DNA from: an uncultured Aquimarina sp.
Lineage (GTDB): Bacteria; Bacteroidota; Bacteroidia; Flavobacteriales; Flavobacteriaceae
NCBI GenBank assembly: GCA_947500505.1
Contig: CANMSL010000003.1
Span: 372,001 to 436,000 of the forward strand
DNA length: 64,000 bases
Direction: 5' to 3'
The notes below the pieces were generated by a model that searched no databases, was not told where the DNA came from, and saw only the letters and a program-made list of their open reading frames with translations. Below are positions 19,460 through 28,275 of the stretch, piece after piece. The number at the start of each line of letters is the position of its first letter. The first letter of the stretch is position 1. The position numbers were made by a program, and so were the translations under genes.

Positions 19460-20917
19460 ATGACTAAGAAAATATATACAAACCATAAATCAGATAGCAA
19501 TCGATTGCGCAATATTGAAGAATTCTTTATAAACGAAGATTTTCTGCTTCAAAATGAATTTGCAAAAAAATTATATTATGGGTATGCTAAAAATCTACCC
19601 ATTATCGATTATCATTGCCATCTTTCGCCCAAAGATATAGCAGAGGACACCCAATTTCAAAACTGTACTCAGGTATGGCTTGCCGGTGATCATTATAAAT
19701 GGAGAGCTATGCGTACTCTAGGCATCAAAGAAGAATTCATCACCGGTAATGCTTCTGATGAACAAAAATTTCAAAAATGGGCAGAAACGGTTCCTTACAC
19801 TCTAAGAAATCCTCTTTATCATTGGACACACCTCGAACTTAAAAGATATTTTGATATTGAGGAACTCCTGGATGGTACCAATAGCTCGACAATATATCGA
19901 AAGACTACAGACATTTTACAACACCAAAGCCATTCTGCTCAAGGACTATTGAAACAAATGCAAGTTGAAGTCGTTTGCACTACCGATGACCCCATCGATA
20001 CGTTAACACATCATCAAACAACACAAAAAAAAGATATAAATATTACATTATTGCCCACTTTTAGACCTGATCGGGCATACAGTATTGAGCATCCTATCAA
20101 CTATTTGGGTTATCTCGATTTGTTGAGTGAATCTTGTGGACTCACCATTGACACCTACCAAGATCTAATCAATGCCCTTAATGACAGAGTGGCTTATTTT
20201 CATAAACATGGGGCAAGACTGGCAGATCACGGATTGGAACAACTTTATTTTTTTGAACCCGGAACTTATGATTGTGAGACTATTTTCAAAAAAATTAGAT
20301 CCAAACAAGATTTGGATCGCGAAGAAATACAATATTTCAAATTCGAAACCTTATGGCATCTTTGCAAGATGTATCATACTCAGGGATGGGTTCAACAGTT
20401 TCATTTAGGTGCGCTGAGAAATACAAATCATCGTATGCTTTCTTTACTTGGGCCTGATACCGGTTTTGATTCTATTGGAGATTTTTCTCAAGCGCTGGCG
20501 TTAAGTAAGTTTCTAAACCTTTTAGATACCAAGGATCAATTGGCCAAAACCATATTGTATAATCTTAATCCCGCTGATAATGAGGTAATGGCCACTATGG
20601 CCGGCAACTTTAACGATGGAAGTTTTAAAGGAAAAATACAATTTGGATCTGCCTGGTGGTTCTTGGATCAAAAAGATGGTATGGAAAAGCAAATTAATAC
20701 ATTATCTAATTTGGGATTGCTTAGCTGTTTTGTAGGTATGCTGACTGATTCACGCAGTTTCTTGTCATTTCCCCGACATGAGTACTTTCGTCGCATACTT
20801 TGTAACCTGATAGGAAAAGATGTTGAAAACGGAGAATTACCGGCAGATGAAGGCTGGCTGGGTAAAATCGTAGCTGATATTTGTTATGATAATGCCAAAG
20901 AGTATTTCAAATTTTAA
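19460..20917 (+). CDS. uxaC: Glucuronate isomerase (uronate isomerase)
   Basis: UxaC converts D-glucuronate to D-fructuronate and D-galacturonate to D-tagaturonate. The 485-residue amidohydrolase-fold protein shows the metal-binding IIDYHCHLSPKDIAED near residue 50, VVCTTDDPIDTL, LLPTFRPDRA, QFHLGALRNTN and the C-terminal VGMLTDSRSFLSFPRHEYFRR. The length is normal. It starts 6 bp after lacI and is followed after 15 bp by uxaB. A copy of the regulon A operator lies inside codons 13-18, which is unusual. It is the only uronate isomerase in the window, so it feeds both UxaB and UxaE. Confidence 0.96.
   Translation: MTKKIYTNHKSDSNRLRNIEEFFINEDFLLQNEFAKKLYYGYAKNLPIIDYHCHLSPKDIAEDTQFQNCTQVWLAGDHYKWRAMRTLGIKEEFITGNASDEQKFQKWAETVPYTLRNPLYHWTHLELKRYFDIEELLDGTNSSTIYRKTTDILQHQSHSAQGLLKQMQVEVVCTTDDPIDTLTHHQTTQKKDINITLLPTFRPDRAYSIEHPINYLGYLDLLSESCGLTIDTYQDLINALNDRVAYFHKHGARLADHGLEQLYFFEPGTYDCETIFKKIRSKQDLDREEIQYFKFETLWHLCKMYHTQGWVQQFHLGALRNTNHRMLSLLGPDTGFDSIGDFSQALALSKFLNLLDTKDQLAKTILYNLNPADNEVMATMAGNFNDGSFKGKIQFGSAWWFLDQKDGMEKQINTLSNLGLLSCFVGMLTDSRSFLSFPRHEYFRRILCNLIGKDVENGELPADEGWLGKIVADICYDNAKEYFKF
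19497..19515. promoter_or_regulatory. Operator-like palindrome inside uxaC, site A4
   Basis: GCAATCGATTGCGCAATAT is identical over 19 bases to site A1 (2758-2776) and carries the perfect 12-bp core. It begins 38 bases into the uxaC coding region and encodes SNRLRN. A chance exact 19-mer is very unlikely, so a role as an internal operator (roadblock or looping with A3 about 1.17 kb upstream) is inferred. Confidence 0.65.
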
Positions 20918-20932
20918 AATCAAGCTGTTATT

Positions 20933-22348
20933 ATGAAGCTCTTAAATAGAAATACTGTAATCGTAAAAGAGAGGCCTATTAAAGTTCTTCAGTTTGGCGA
21001 AGGTAATTTTTTAAGAGGTTTTGTAGATTGGATATTTGACATTCTGAATGAGAAAACAGATTTTAATGGAGATATACAAATAGTACAACCCATCAAAAAT
21101 GGCTTGGGAACTATAATTAATGAGCAGGATGGACTATATCACGTATTACTTGAAGGACTTTTGAACAACAAAAGAATACAGAAAACAAGACTTATCAAGT
21201 GTATTAGGGATGTGCTTAATCCCTATGAAGATTACAAGGCTTTTTTAAAATTAGGAAAAAACCCTGATTTAGAATTTATTATCTCTAATACTACCGAAGC
21301 AGGGATTACCTTCGATGATAATGATGAAGATTTTAATACGCTCCCTAATTCTTTTCCAGGTAAACTTACTGCACTCTTATATTATAGATTCTTACATTTA
21401 AAAGATACTCATAGCAAACCTTTAACTATAATCCCGTGTGAATTAATTGATCGAAATGGAGATAAATTAAAAGAAATAGTTACGCGCTACGCCTCGATCT
21501 GGAAGTTGCCAGATAGGTTTTCAGCATGGCTAAACAAAAATGTTAGTTTCTGCAACACTTTGGTAGATAGAATTGTTCCGGGGTTTCCTAAAGATAGTAT
21601 CAAAACTATTCAAAACAATATAGGTTTTGAAGACAATTTGGTAGTAAAAGCCGAACCTTTTCATCTTTGGGTGATTGAGACTCCAAATGATCCGATTTAT
21701 CAAAAATTACCTATTGAAGGAACAGGATTGAATATAAAATATGTGAGCGATCAAACTCCCTACAGAACCAGAAAGGTTAGGATTTTAAATGGGGCACACA
21801 CCGCTCTGGTTCCTTTTGGATATTTACAAGGAATGCAACTGGTAAGAGATGCTACTGAGAATCAACAAATCGCATCCTTTATTCATACAATAATCTTTGA
21901 TGAAATTATCCCTGCAATTGACCTTCCAAAAGAAGAATTAGAGTATTTTGCCGAAGCAGTCATTGAACGCTTTAAAAATCCTTTTATAGATCACCAACTC
22001 ATTAGTATTGCTTTGAATTCTATTTCAAAATTCAAAGTACGGGTATTACCATCAATTCTTTCTTATGCTGAAAAAGAAGGAAAACTTCCTGAAAAATTAG
22101 TAAAATCCTTTGCCTGGCTCTTTGTATTTTATCGGGGTCATTATGATAATCTAGAAATCCCAATAAAAGATGACCCATATATTATTGATTTCTTTTCTGA
22201 TGTATGGAAAGAGGACGATATTAGTATCATCACTCAAAAAATTCTAGAAAATACCAAATTATGGGATACGGATTTGAGTAAAATACCTTTATTACACAAA
22301 ACATTGTGCCAGGAAGTAAAAAGCATCTTATTGAAAAAGACACCTTAG
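20933..22348 (+). CDS. uxaB: Tagaturonate reductase (altronate oxidoreductase)
   Basis: UxaB reduces D-tagaturonate to D-altronate with NADH, giving the substrate of UxaA. The 471-residue protein has the mannitol-dehydrogenase-family NAD site (VLQFGEGNFLRGFVDWIFD, residues about 18-36), IISNTTEAGI, and the C-terminal substrate region with RKVRILNGAHTALVPFGYLQG, where the Lys and His are family catalytic residues. It ends the lacI-uxaC-uxaB operon. The insertion sequence begins about 190 bp downstream and leaves the gene intact. Its partner UxaA is about 17 kb away under the same operator type. Confidence 0.94.
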   Translation: MKLLNRNTVIVKERPIKVLQFGEGNFLRGFVDWIFDILNEKTDFNGDIQIVQPIKNGLGTIINEQDGLYHVLLEGLLNNKRIQKTRLIKCIRDVLNPYEDYKAFLKLGKNPDLEFIISNTTEAGITFDDNDEDFNTLPNSFPGKLTALLYYRFLHLKDTHSKPLTIIPCELIDRNGDKLKEIVTRYASIWKLPDRFSAWLNKNVSFCNTLVDRIVPGFPKDSIKTIQNNIGFEDNLVVKAEPFHLWVIETPNDPIYQKLPIEGTGLNIKYVSDQTPYRTRKVRILNGAHTALVPFGYLQGMQLVRDATENQQIASFIHTIIFDEIIPAIDLPKEELEYFAEAVIERFKNPFIDHQLISIALNSISKFKVRVLPSILSYAEKEGKLPEKLVKSFAWLFVFYRGHYDNLEIPIKDDPYIIDFFSDVWKEDDISIITQKILENTKLWDTDLSKIPLLHKTLCQEVKSILLKKTP

Positions 22349-22541
22349 TCTAAAATAATGAAACCCGATATCGATAAACGATTAGATAGATGATTAACAT
22401 TTATTGAATAAAACTGTAAAATCATAAAAGTGTTGAAAAAATACATAATGAAGCCATCCTGACTTTTTAGATTTATGAAATTTTTAAGACGAATTATAGA
22501 AAAGGCTAGATAGATATATCTTTACCAACTGGATACTAATG

Positions 22542-22555
22542 AGGCGTATTCAGAA
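22542..22555 (+). repeat. Left terminal inverted repeat of the insertion sequence
   Basis: AGGCGTATTCAGAA is the exact reverse complement of 24060-24073. It lies 20 bp before the transposase start. The two ends diverge inward of these 14 bases. Confidence 0.85.
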
Positions 22556-22575
22556 TTAGTTTATTTCTTGTTTTT

Positions 22576-23904
22576 ATGCAGGATTTATTGTTATTTCATG
22601 GTATTAAAAACCCCGAAAATGGCCGATATGGTTCAAAAAGTGATCTGGGTAAGATTTACAGTGCAATTCCCTGGGATGATTTGGTTAAGAGTTTTGGTTT
22701 GAAGGAGTCTGTTAAAGGGTCTAAAATGATGTTTAGTCCTAGAGGTAAGATTGCCTTGATGTTTTTGAAGCATTATTGTTGTCAAAGTGACCGTCGCTTG
22801 GTTGAACAGCTCAACAGTAATATTGATTATCAATTTTTCTGTGACCTTCACTTAGGTTTTAACCGTATTACCAATCATAAAATTGTGAGCCAGATCCGTT
22901 GTGAATTATCAGGAAGTCTTCAAATAGACCTACTTCAAAAAGTATTGGCTGGTTATTGGTCAGGGCACCTGTCCTCAAAAAGCCAGATTACTGTTGATGC
23001 TACTTGTTACCAGAGTGATATGCGTTATCCCACAGATGCTAAGTTGTTATTGGAAGCTGTTAGTTGGCTTTACAAACAGATCAAGGTCATTTGCAAGGTT
23101 TTAGGGGTAAGAATGCCTCGTAGTAAATTTATCAAATGGGCAAAGCGCTATACCAACTACAGTAAAGATCGTGCTAAACGAAAAAAGAAACGCAGAAGTC
23201 TCACCAGGGGTTTACTTCGATTACTCAAAAAATTTATAGCTATAGAAAAACAACTTCATAGCAGCTATCCTGAGGTAACTTTTACAAATCAATATCTCAA
23301 GCGAATCAAAACGATCCGAAAACTCTATAAACAACAGTCTCAGTGGTTTTACCAAGGTATCAAGCCTACAGATCGTATTGTCAGTATTGCTAAAGATTAT
23401 ATCCGTCCAATCAAACGAGGAAAAGAAAACAAACCTGTTGAATGGGGTGCCAAGGTAACTAAACTTCAAATAGACGGAATTAGTTTTATTGAACACATAT
23501 GCTTTGATAATTTTAATGAAGGAACCCGACTAAAGAGTACCGTATACAAATCACAACAGCTTACCAAGACAAAAGTTAAAGTACTAGGCGCTGATGCCAT
23601 TTATACCGCTAATAACAATCGAAGTTTCGTTACTGAAAATACCATCAAAACTGACTTTAAAAGAAAAGGTAAATTACCTATAGGCTACAAAGATGAAAAA
23701 CTACTCAAAAAACAAATCACTAAAGAAAGAGCTACAAGACTAGAGGGAAACTTTGGAAAGGAAAAACAATATTATCACCTCAATAAAATCAAAGCCAAAA
23801 CAAAAGCCAATGAAACACTCTGGATATTCTTTGGAATACATACTGCAAATGCACTGGAAATAGGCAAGAGAATAGTAAGAGTACAACAGCAAAAAGTAGC
23901 CTGA
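22576..23904 (+). CDS. IS5/IS1182-like DDE transposase
   Basis: The 442-residue protein has an N-terminal dimerisation/DNA-binding part with FSPRGKIALMFLKHYCCQSDRRLVEQL, then a DDE catalytic core. The first Asp is in ITVDATCYQSDMRYPTDAKLL (about residue 141). A very basic linker with KRKKKRR follows near residue 200. The second Asp is in KVLGADAIYTANNNR, and the last acidic residue is probably in ATRLEGNFGKEKQYY near residue 390. The frame appears intact, so the element may be active. The family label is by motif resemblance, and I could not compare it with named elements. Confidence 0.88.
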   Translation: MQDLLLFHGIKNPENGRYGSKSDLGKIYSAIPWDDLVKSFGLKESVKGSKMMFSPRGKIALMFLKHYCCQSDRRLVEQLNSNIDYQFFCDLHLGFNRITNHKIVSQIRCELSGSLQIDLLQKVLAGYWSGHLSSKSQITVDATCYQSDMRYPTDAKLLLEAVSWLYKQIKVICKVLGVRMPRSKFIKWAKRYTNYSKDRAKRKKKRRSLTRGLLRLLKKFIAIEKQLHSSYPEVTFTNQYLKRIKTIRKLYKQQSQWFYQGIKPTDRIVSIAKDYIRPIKRGKENKPVEWGAKVTKLQIDGISFIEHICFDNFNEGTRLKSTVYKSQQLTKTKVKVLGADAIYTANNNRSFVTENTIKTDFKRKGKLPIGYKDEKLLKKQITKERATRLEGNFGKEKQYYHLNKIKAKTKANETLWIFFGIHTANALEIGKRIVRVQQQKVA

Positions 23905-24059
23905 TTTACCACAATATCAGCTAATAGATGGGAAAGGTATGTCTTGTCAAAACTGAAAACGAAAAATCTCCATATAAAACATCCTAAAAAACAAAATCCC
24001 TGAGTTAAATCTATCAAATCTCAGATATGTATATCAGTAAATCTTTAAACTGAGCTATT

Positions 24060-24073
24060 TTCTGAATACGCCT
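24060..24073 (-). repeat. Right terminal inverted repeat of the insertion sequence
   Basis: TTCTGAATACGCCT pairs with the left end at 22542-22555. It lies about 155 bp after the transposase stop and 54 bp before the exuT stop codon. Confidence 0.85.
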
Positions 24074-24127
24074 GAGTAATTGAAAGAGCTAACCGTCTTT
24101 TGCTTTAAATATAAAATAGTTGCTATT

Positions 24128-25429
24128 TTATGCAGTGATTTTTTCAAGATTGTCATTCAATGGTGTCATTTTCGGCATTAATAAATGTACCATTCCTAGA
24201 ATTATTAAATAACAAGAACCCGCAATGAGAAACGCCCAAAAATAGCCACTGTTTCCTGCCGTATCTAAAACAGAACCCAAGGCTTTGTCTGCGATAATGC
24301 CGGCAAGAGCACCAATCATACCACCAATTCCTACTACAGATGCTGTAGCTTTTCTTGGGAAAACATCAGAAACTAATCTAAAAATGTTTGCAGACCAAGC
24401 CTGGTGGCCTGCTGCACCAATACCAATTAAAAAGATGGCTCCCCATTTACTCTCTATTATGGCTACACCGCTAACTGGTAGAATAATAAATGCACAAATC
24501 AATAAGGTTATCTTTCTTGCCTTATTGATAGTCCAGCCTTTTCGCATGAGTACACCAGAAAGATAGCCCCCTAAAATACTTCCGCCATCTGCTAAGATGT
24601 AGATAACAAAAAAAGGTAATGCGATATTCTTAATATTTACACCATAGGTTTCTGCCAAAAACTTGGCACCCCAAAACAGATAAAACCACCATACAGCGTC
24701 TGTTACTTTGGCTAATCCAAATGCCCATGTCTGGCGTTTGCCCAAAACGCTCTTCCAAGGTAATTTGTCCTCATTTTCTACTTCAGAATCACTTTGAATA
24801 TACGCCAATTCTTCTTTCGAAACCTTAGGATGCACTTGCGGTTTTTTATACATTTTAAACCATAGATAAACCCAAATGGTACTAAGTACTCCAGTAATCA
24901 AAAAAGGAATTTGCCAGTTTTTACCATTTTCATTTACCACCCAACCCACAACAAATGGCGCAGCAATAGCACCGATACTGGTAGCAGCATTAAACAGACC
25001 AGTAGCAAAAGTACGGTCTTTCTTCGGGAACCATTCTGCCGTTGTTTTTATTGCAGCCGGAAAGTTACCCGCTTCACCAAAACCAAGACCAAATCGGGCA
25101 ACAGCGAAACCTATAATGCTAAATCCTGGTCGAACAGCTGCATGAAGTATCCCGAAAATACTCCAAATAACAATGGACATGGTATAGCCTTTTTTGGTTC
25201 CTAATCTGTCTATCACACCTCCCATGTAGAGCATACCTATAGCGTAAGCCACTTTAAACGATATCATAATGTTAGCATAGTCGTTATTTGACCAATCGAA
25301 TAGTTTTTCTAAGGTTGGTGCCATCACTCCAATAATACTTCTGTCAAAATAGTTGATGGTAGTCGCAAACATGAGTAAGGCTAAAATTCTATACCTGTAG
25401 TTTCCAATTTTTTGTTTTGCTGTTGCCAC
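24128..25429 (-). CDS. exuT: Hexuronate MFS transporter, ExuT-like
   Basis: The 433-residue inner-membrane protein has about twelve hydrophobic segments and the anion:cation symporter (ACS) signature. It begins RILALLMFATTINYFDRSIIGVMAP and continues with GGVIDRLGTKKGY and FGLGFGEAGNFPAAIKTTAEWFPKKDR, features shared with ExuT and D-galactonate (DgoT) transporters. It should import galacturonate or glucuronate with protons. It is the last gene of the region B operon, 14 bp after the DUF4861 gene. An AT-only hairpin (24111-24131) overlaps its stop codon, and the insertion sequence lies just beyond. Confidence 0.9.
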   Translation of the reverse strand: MATAKQKIGNYRYRILALLMFATTINYFDRSIIGVMAPTLEKLFDWSNNDYANIMISFKVAYAIGMLYMGGVIDRLGTKKGYTMSIVIWSIFGILHAAVRPGFSIIGFAVARFGLGFGEAGNFPAAIKTTAEWFPKKDRTFATGLFNAATSIGAIAAPFVVGWVVNENGKNWQIPFLITGVLSTIWVYLWFKMYKKPQVHPKVSKEELAYIQSDSEVENEDKLPWKSVLGKRQTWAFGLAKVTDAVWWFYLFWGAKFLAETYGVNIKNIALPFFVIYILADGGSILGGYLSGVLMRKGWTINKARKITLLICAFIILPVSGVAIIESKWGAIFLIGIGAAGHQAWSANIFRLVSDVFPRKATASVVGIGGMIGALAGIIADKALGSVLDTAGNSGYFWAFLIAGSCYLIILGMVHLLMPKMTPLNDNLEKITA

Positions 25430-25443
25430 GTAGTATTAATTGT

Positions 25444-26616
25444 TTAGTTAGTTAGTTCTATTGTCACTTCTAGTGGGTTATCTAGGCATTTTGAAAATCG
25501 GGAAAGATAATTGTTCCATTTGTCTTTAGTTTGGAATTGATTGCTCTTTTTCCAGCCAAAACCTGCATAATAATCGATGCCGTTTTCTGAAACTTTTAAA
25601 TGTGCATAGAGGTTACTTTTATCTTTTTCTTCAGTTTCGTACTTATCAAAACCCTTCAAAGCATTTTTCTCAACAATGACTATCCCTTGCCCCAATTCAG
25701 AATCGTCAAATGGCTCCCAATAGGACATCCAACCTTCGTCGGTATTCGCAGTTGTAATTCCATCTTTTTCATGAAGTGTCAACCCCACAGATAAGGTATC
25801 CGTGCCTGAAACCTCCACTTTATGACGACTTAAATTTTGTCCATAATCAAGACTTATAAATTTGGTTTCTTTAACCATTGCGCCATTGGCATTATAAGGT
25901 GCATATTCTAACACAAATTCTGCACGAATTGGCCCATTTGTAATGGTTTTATATGATACAAAATTTTTTGAAACGGTATACGTACTGTCTGTTTTTATAG
26001 CGGTACCTCCAACACCCCGACTTATACCTACGTGAAAATTGTCCAAACCTTCACCTGTATCCTTGTGGTAGCTACCATCGGTTTTTAATTCTTTATGGTA
26101 CCATTTATCGATTATAGGATAGTCAACACGCTTTAACCAAGCATCAATACCGCTAGATAAGGTACCACCCCTCATACCATTTTCATTCATTTTTTGAGCG
26201 GTAGGACCAAAGGCTCTAAAGGCTACACGGTTATTTTCCCAAGCATAATCATCTGTCCGCTCTGGAACGAAACGTGAATAACATCGAACTAAAGTGCTAT
26301 CATTTTTTTCTTCTGAAGGAATTAGGCTTATGGTGAAAACAGCTTTAGAATTTGCTTTAATTTCAGGTTGAAACAGTATTAGTTTACCCTTTCCATTATA
26401 ATCTACTATTTGTGAAATCAAGACTTCATAGGTTGCAGAATTCCTGACTTCTAGAGATTGTCTATTAAGCTGAATATCTTTAATATCTATTTCAACAGTT
26501 TCAAAACTTCTATCAAAATTCAATGTATTTCGTACAGTTACTGAGAGTACTTCTGACGATTTTTCATTACAAGCGAAGCAACATAAAAACAGAAATAAAA
26601 AGATGCTGTACTTCAT
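25444..26616 (-). CDS. DUF4861-family lipoprotein
   Basis: I chose the ATG at 26616 because the protein then starts MKYSIFLFLFLCCFACNEK, a clear lipoprotein signal, one base after the kduD stop. An upstream ATG would overlap kduD and precede the signal by 27 residues. The remaining 390 residues match DUF4861 in style: RCYSRFVPERTDDYAWENNRVAFRAFGP, then MRGGTLSSGIDAWLKRVDYPIIDKWY and the C-terminal YYAGFGWKKSNQF. It is probably beta-sandwich rich and periplasmic. DUF4861 genes recur in uronate polysaccharide loci, but I assign no reaction. Its neighbours suggest processing of an oligouronide before ExuT uptake. Confidence 0.8.
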   Translation of the reverse strand: MKYSIFLFLFLCCFACNEKSSEVLSVTVRNTLNFDRSFETVEIDIKDIQLNRQSLEVRNSATYEVLISQIVDYNGKGKLILFQPEIKANSKAVFTISLIPSEEKNDSTLVRCYSRFVPERTDDYAWENNRVAFRAFGPTAQKMNENGMRGGTLSSGIDAWLKRVDYPIIDKWYHKELKTDGSYHKDTGEGLDNFHVGISRGVGGTAIKTDSTYTVSKNFVSYKTITNGPIRAEFVLEYAPYNANGAMVKETKFISLDYGQNLSRHKVEVSGTDTLSVGLTLHEKDGITTANTDEGWMSYWEPFDDSELGQGIVIVEKNALKGFDKYETEEKDKSNLYAHLKVSENGIDYYAGFGWKKSNQFQTKDKWNNYLSRFSKCLDNPLEVTIELTN

Positions 26617-26617
26617 A

Positions 26618-27412
26618 CTATTGCTCGTTTGAGGGTTTTCCGATAGTTGCCAAAATGCCTCCATCAACATATAATATATGACCATTAACAAAGTCACTGG
26701 CTTTAGAGCCTAAAAAGATGGCTGCGCCGGCCAAATCATCTGGATCCCCCCATTTAGCAGCAGGTGTGCGGTTAACAATAAACTCATTAAATGGATGGCC
26801 ATCTACTTGTACAGGTGCCGTTTGTGAAGTAGAGAAATACCCTGGTCCAATCCCATTAACTTGTATATTGAATCTTGCCCATTCTGTTGCCATATTTTTT
26901 GTCAACATTACTAAACCACCCTTTGCAGCTGCATAAGCCCCAACCGTATTTCTCCCTAATTGGCTCATCATTGAACAGATGTTGATTATTTTTCCTTCTT
27001 TTCGTTCTATCATACCCATTACGACATGTTTTGAAACAATAAAAGGACTTACCAAATCGATATCCAAAACTTGCCTAAAGTCTTTGACTTCCATTTCAGC
27101 CAATGGTGTGCGTTTGATGATTCCTGCGTTATTGACAAGAATATCTATGTTACCAACTTCAATTTCAATTTTTTTGATATTTGCAATTACCTCGTCTTCA
27201 TCGGCAACATTGAACTTGTAGCCTGCCGCTGTAATTCCTGCTTTTTGATATTCCACTACAGCATTATCTATCTTTTCTTGAGAGGAATTCCCGTTAACTA
27301 TTATGATGGCACCAGCTTTTCCCAGTCCCATAGCCATGGCCATTCCCAGGCCATGCGTACTTCCTGTAACAAGCGCCACTTTTCCTTTTATATTGAATAA
27401 CTCTTGTGACAT
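26618..27412 (-). CDS. kduD: 2-deoxy-D-gluconate 3-dehydrogenase (KduD), SDR family
   Basis: KduD reduces 2,5-diketo-3-deoxygluconate (DKII) to KDG in the catabolism of unsaturated uronates. The 264-residue SDR shows VTGSTHGLGMAMAMGLGKAG (cofactor site, about residues 14-33), NNAGI, the catalytic Ser in CSMMSQ, YAAAKGG and a C-terminal VDGG. Gluconate 5-dehydrogenases look similar, but linkage one base from kduI and in an operon with uxuA favours KduD. Its start is one base after the kduI stop, and its stop is one base before the DUF4861 start. Confidence 0.9.
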   Translation of the reverse strand: MSQELFNIKGKVALVTGSTHGLGMAMAMGLGKAGAIIIVNGNSSQEKIDNAVVEYQKAGITAAGYKFNVADEDEVIANIKKIEIEVGNIDILVNNAGIIKRTPLAEMEVKDFRQVLDIDLVSPFIVSKHVVMGMIERKEGKIINICSMMSQLGRNTVGAYAAAKGGLVMLTKNMATEWARFNIQVNGIGPGYFSTSQTAPVQVDGHPFNEFIVNRTPAAKWGDPDDLAGAAIFLGSKASDFVNGHILYVDGGILATIGKPSNEQ

Positions 27413-27413
27413 A

Positions 27414-28253
27414 CTATCTTAAATCTGTAATTTTTGCAACGTCCATATCATTATAATTTAGATTCTCACCAGCCATTCCCCAGATAAAAGTATAATTAGA
27501 TGTCCCAGAGCCAGAGTGAATGGACCATGGTGGTGAGATCACCGCTTGGTGATTATGAATCCAGATGTGACGTGTTTCCTGTGGTTGTCCCATAAAATGA
27601 CATACTGCTTGTTCTTCTGAAACGTCCAGGTAGAAGTAAATTTCCATACGTCTATCGTGTACATGAGCTGGCATAGTATTCCAAACACTACCTGTTTTTA
27701 GTTCTGTCATCCCCATTTGTAATTGGCAAGTTGTAATGATATCACCAATTATCATCTGGCTAACGGTTCTATGGTTTGCAGTTTCTAAGGTTCCTAATTC
27801 AATTTTATTGGCCTCAGCAAGACTTGTTTTTTTAGTTGGATAGGCTTTGTGCGCTGGTGCAGAATTCATATAAAATTTTGCTGGATTTTTAACATTATCA
27901 CTTTTAAAAATTACATTTTTTGCGCCTTTACCAATGTACAAGGCATCTTTATGATTGACTTTAAATGTTTCATTATCTACTGAAACACTTCCGGCGTCAC
28001 CAACATTAATGATGCCCAATTCGCGGCGTTCTAGAAAGTAATCTGCTTTTAAAGAGTCGATAGTTTGTAGTTTTAAGTCTGATGTTGGTACTGCACCACC
28101 AGCCATGTAGCGATCATAATGTGTATAAACCCATTTTATTTTCCCGTTTTGCATTAAATCTGGAATCAAAAATTCATCTCTTAGTTGTTGTGTGTCGTAT
28201 TGCTTTACGGCTTTTGGACTTGAAGCATATCTTGTTTCAAAAGTAGTTGACAT
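27414..28253 (-). CDS. kduI: 5-keto-4-deoxyuronate isomerase
   Basis: KduI isomerises 4-deoxy-L-threo-5-hexosulose uronate (DKI), the ring-opened product of unsaturated uronate, to DKII. The 279-residue bicupin protein has the metal site MPAHVHDRRMEIYFYLDV with two His and Glu near residue 200, and a later His in WSIHSGSGTSNYTFIWGMAGEN. The length matches the family. Its presence means the cell processes lyase-derived sugars, in line with the GH88 gene at 32703. It is 22 bp downstream of the second uxuA. Confidence 0.96.
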   Translation of the reverse strand: MSTTFETRYASSPKAVKQYDTQQLRDEFLIPDLMQNGKIKWVYTHYDRYMAGGAVPTSDLKLQTIDSLKADYFLERRELGIINVGDAGSVSVDNETFKVNHKDALYIGKGAKNVIFKSDNVKNPAKFYMNSAPAHKAYPTKKTSLAEANKIELGTLETANHRTVSQMIIGDIITTCQLQMGMTELKTGSVWNTMPAHVHDRRMEIYFYLDVSEEQAVCHFMGQPQETRHIWIHNHQAVISPPWSIHSGSGTSNYTFIWGMAGENLNYNDMDVAKITDLR

Positions 28254-28275
28254 AGTGTTTTTATTATTTTGATTT

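Larger units (their letters stand above)
22542..24073 (+). mobile_element. Insertion sequence with 14-bp terminal inverted repeats
   Basis: A transposase gene is bracketed by the perfect inverted repeat AGGCGTATTCAGAA (22542-22555) and TTCTGAATACGCCT (24060-24073), giving an element of about 1.53 kb. It sits in the gap between the convergent uxaB and exuT genes and interrupts neither. No clean target duplication abuts the repeats. A TAAT lies just outside on both sides (22537-22540 and 24077-24080) but at unequal distances, so the exact ends are uncertain by a few bases. Confidence 0.85.

Noticed and set aside
22537..24080. TAAT as the target duplication of the insertion sequence
   Set aside because: The two copies are at different distances from the inverted repeats (1 and 3 bp), so the duplication is not established.
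24111..24131. AT-only hairpin overlapping the exuT stop codon
   Set aside because: The 9-bp stem is perfect but has only one G-C pair and no T run follows on the minus strand, so I do not call it a terminator.
26617..26697. Upstream start for the DUF4861 protein
   Set aside because: It would overlap kduD and place 27 residues before a clean lipoprotein signal, so the start at 26616 is preferred.
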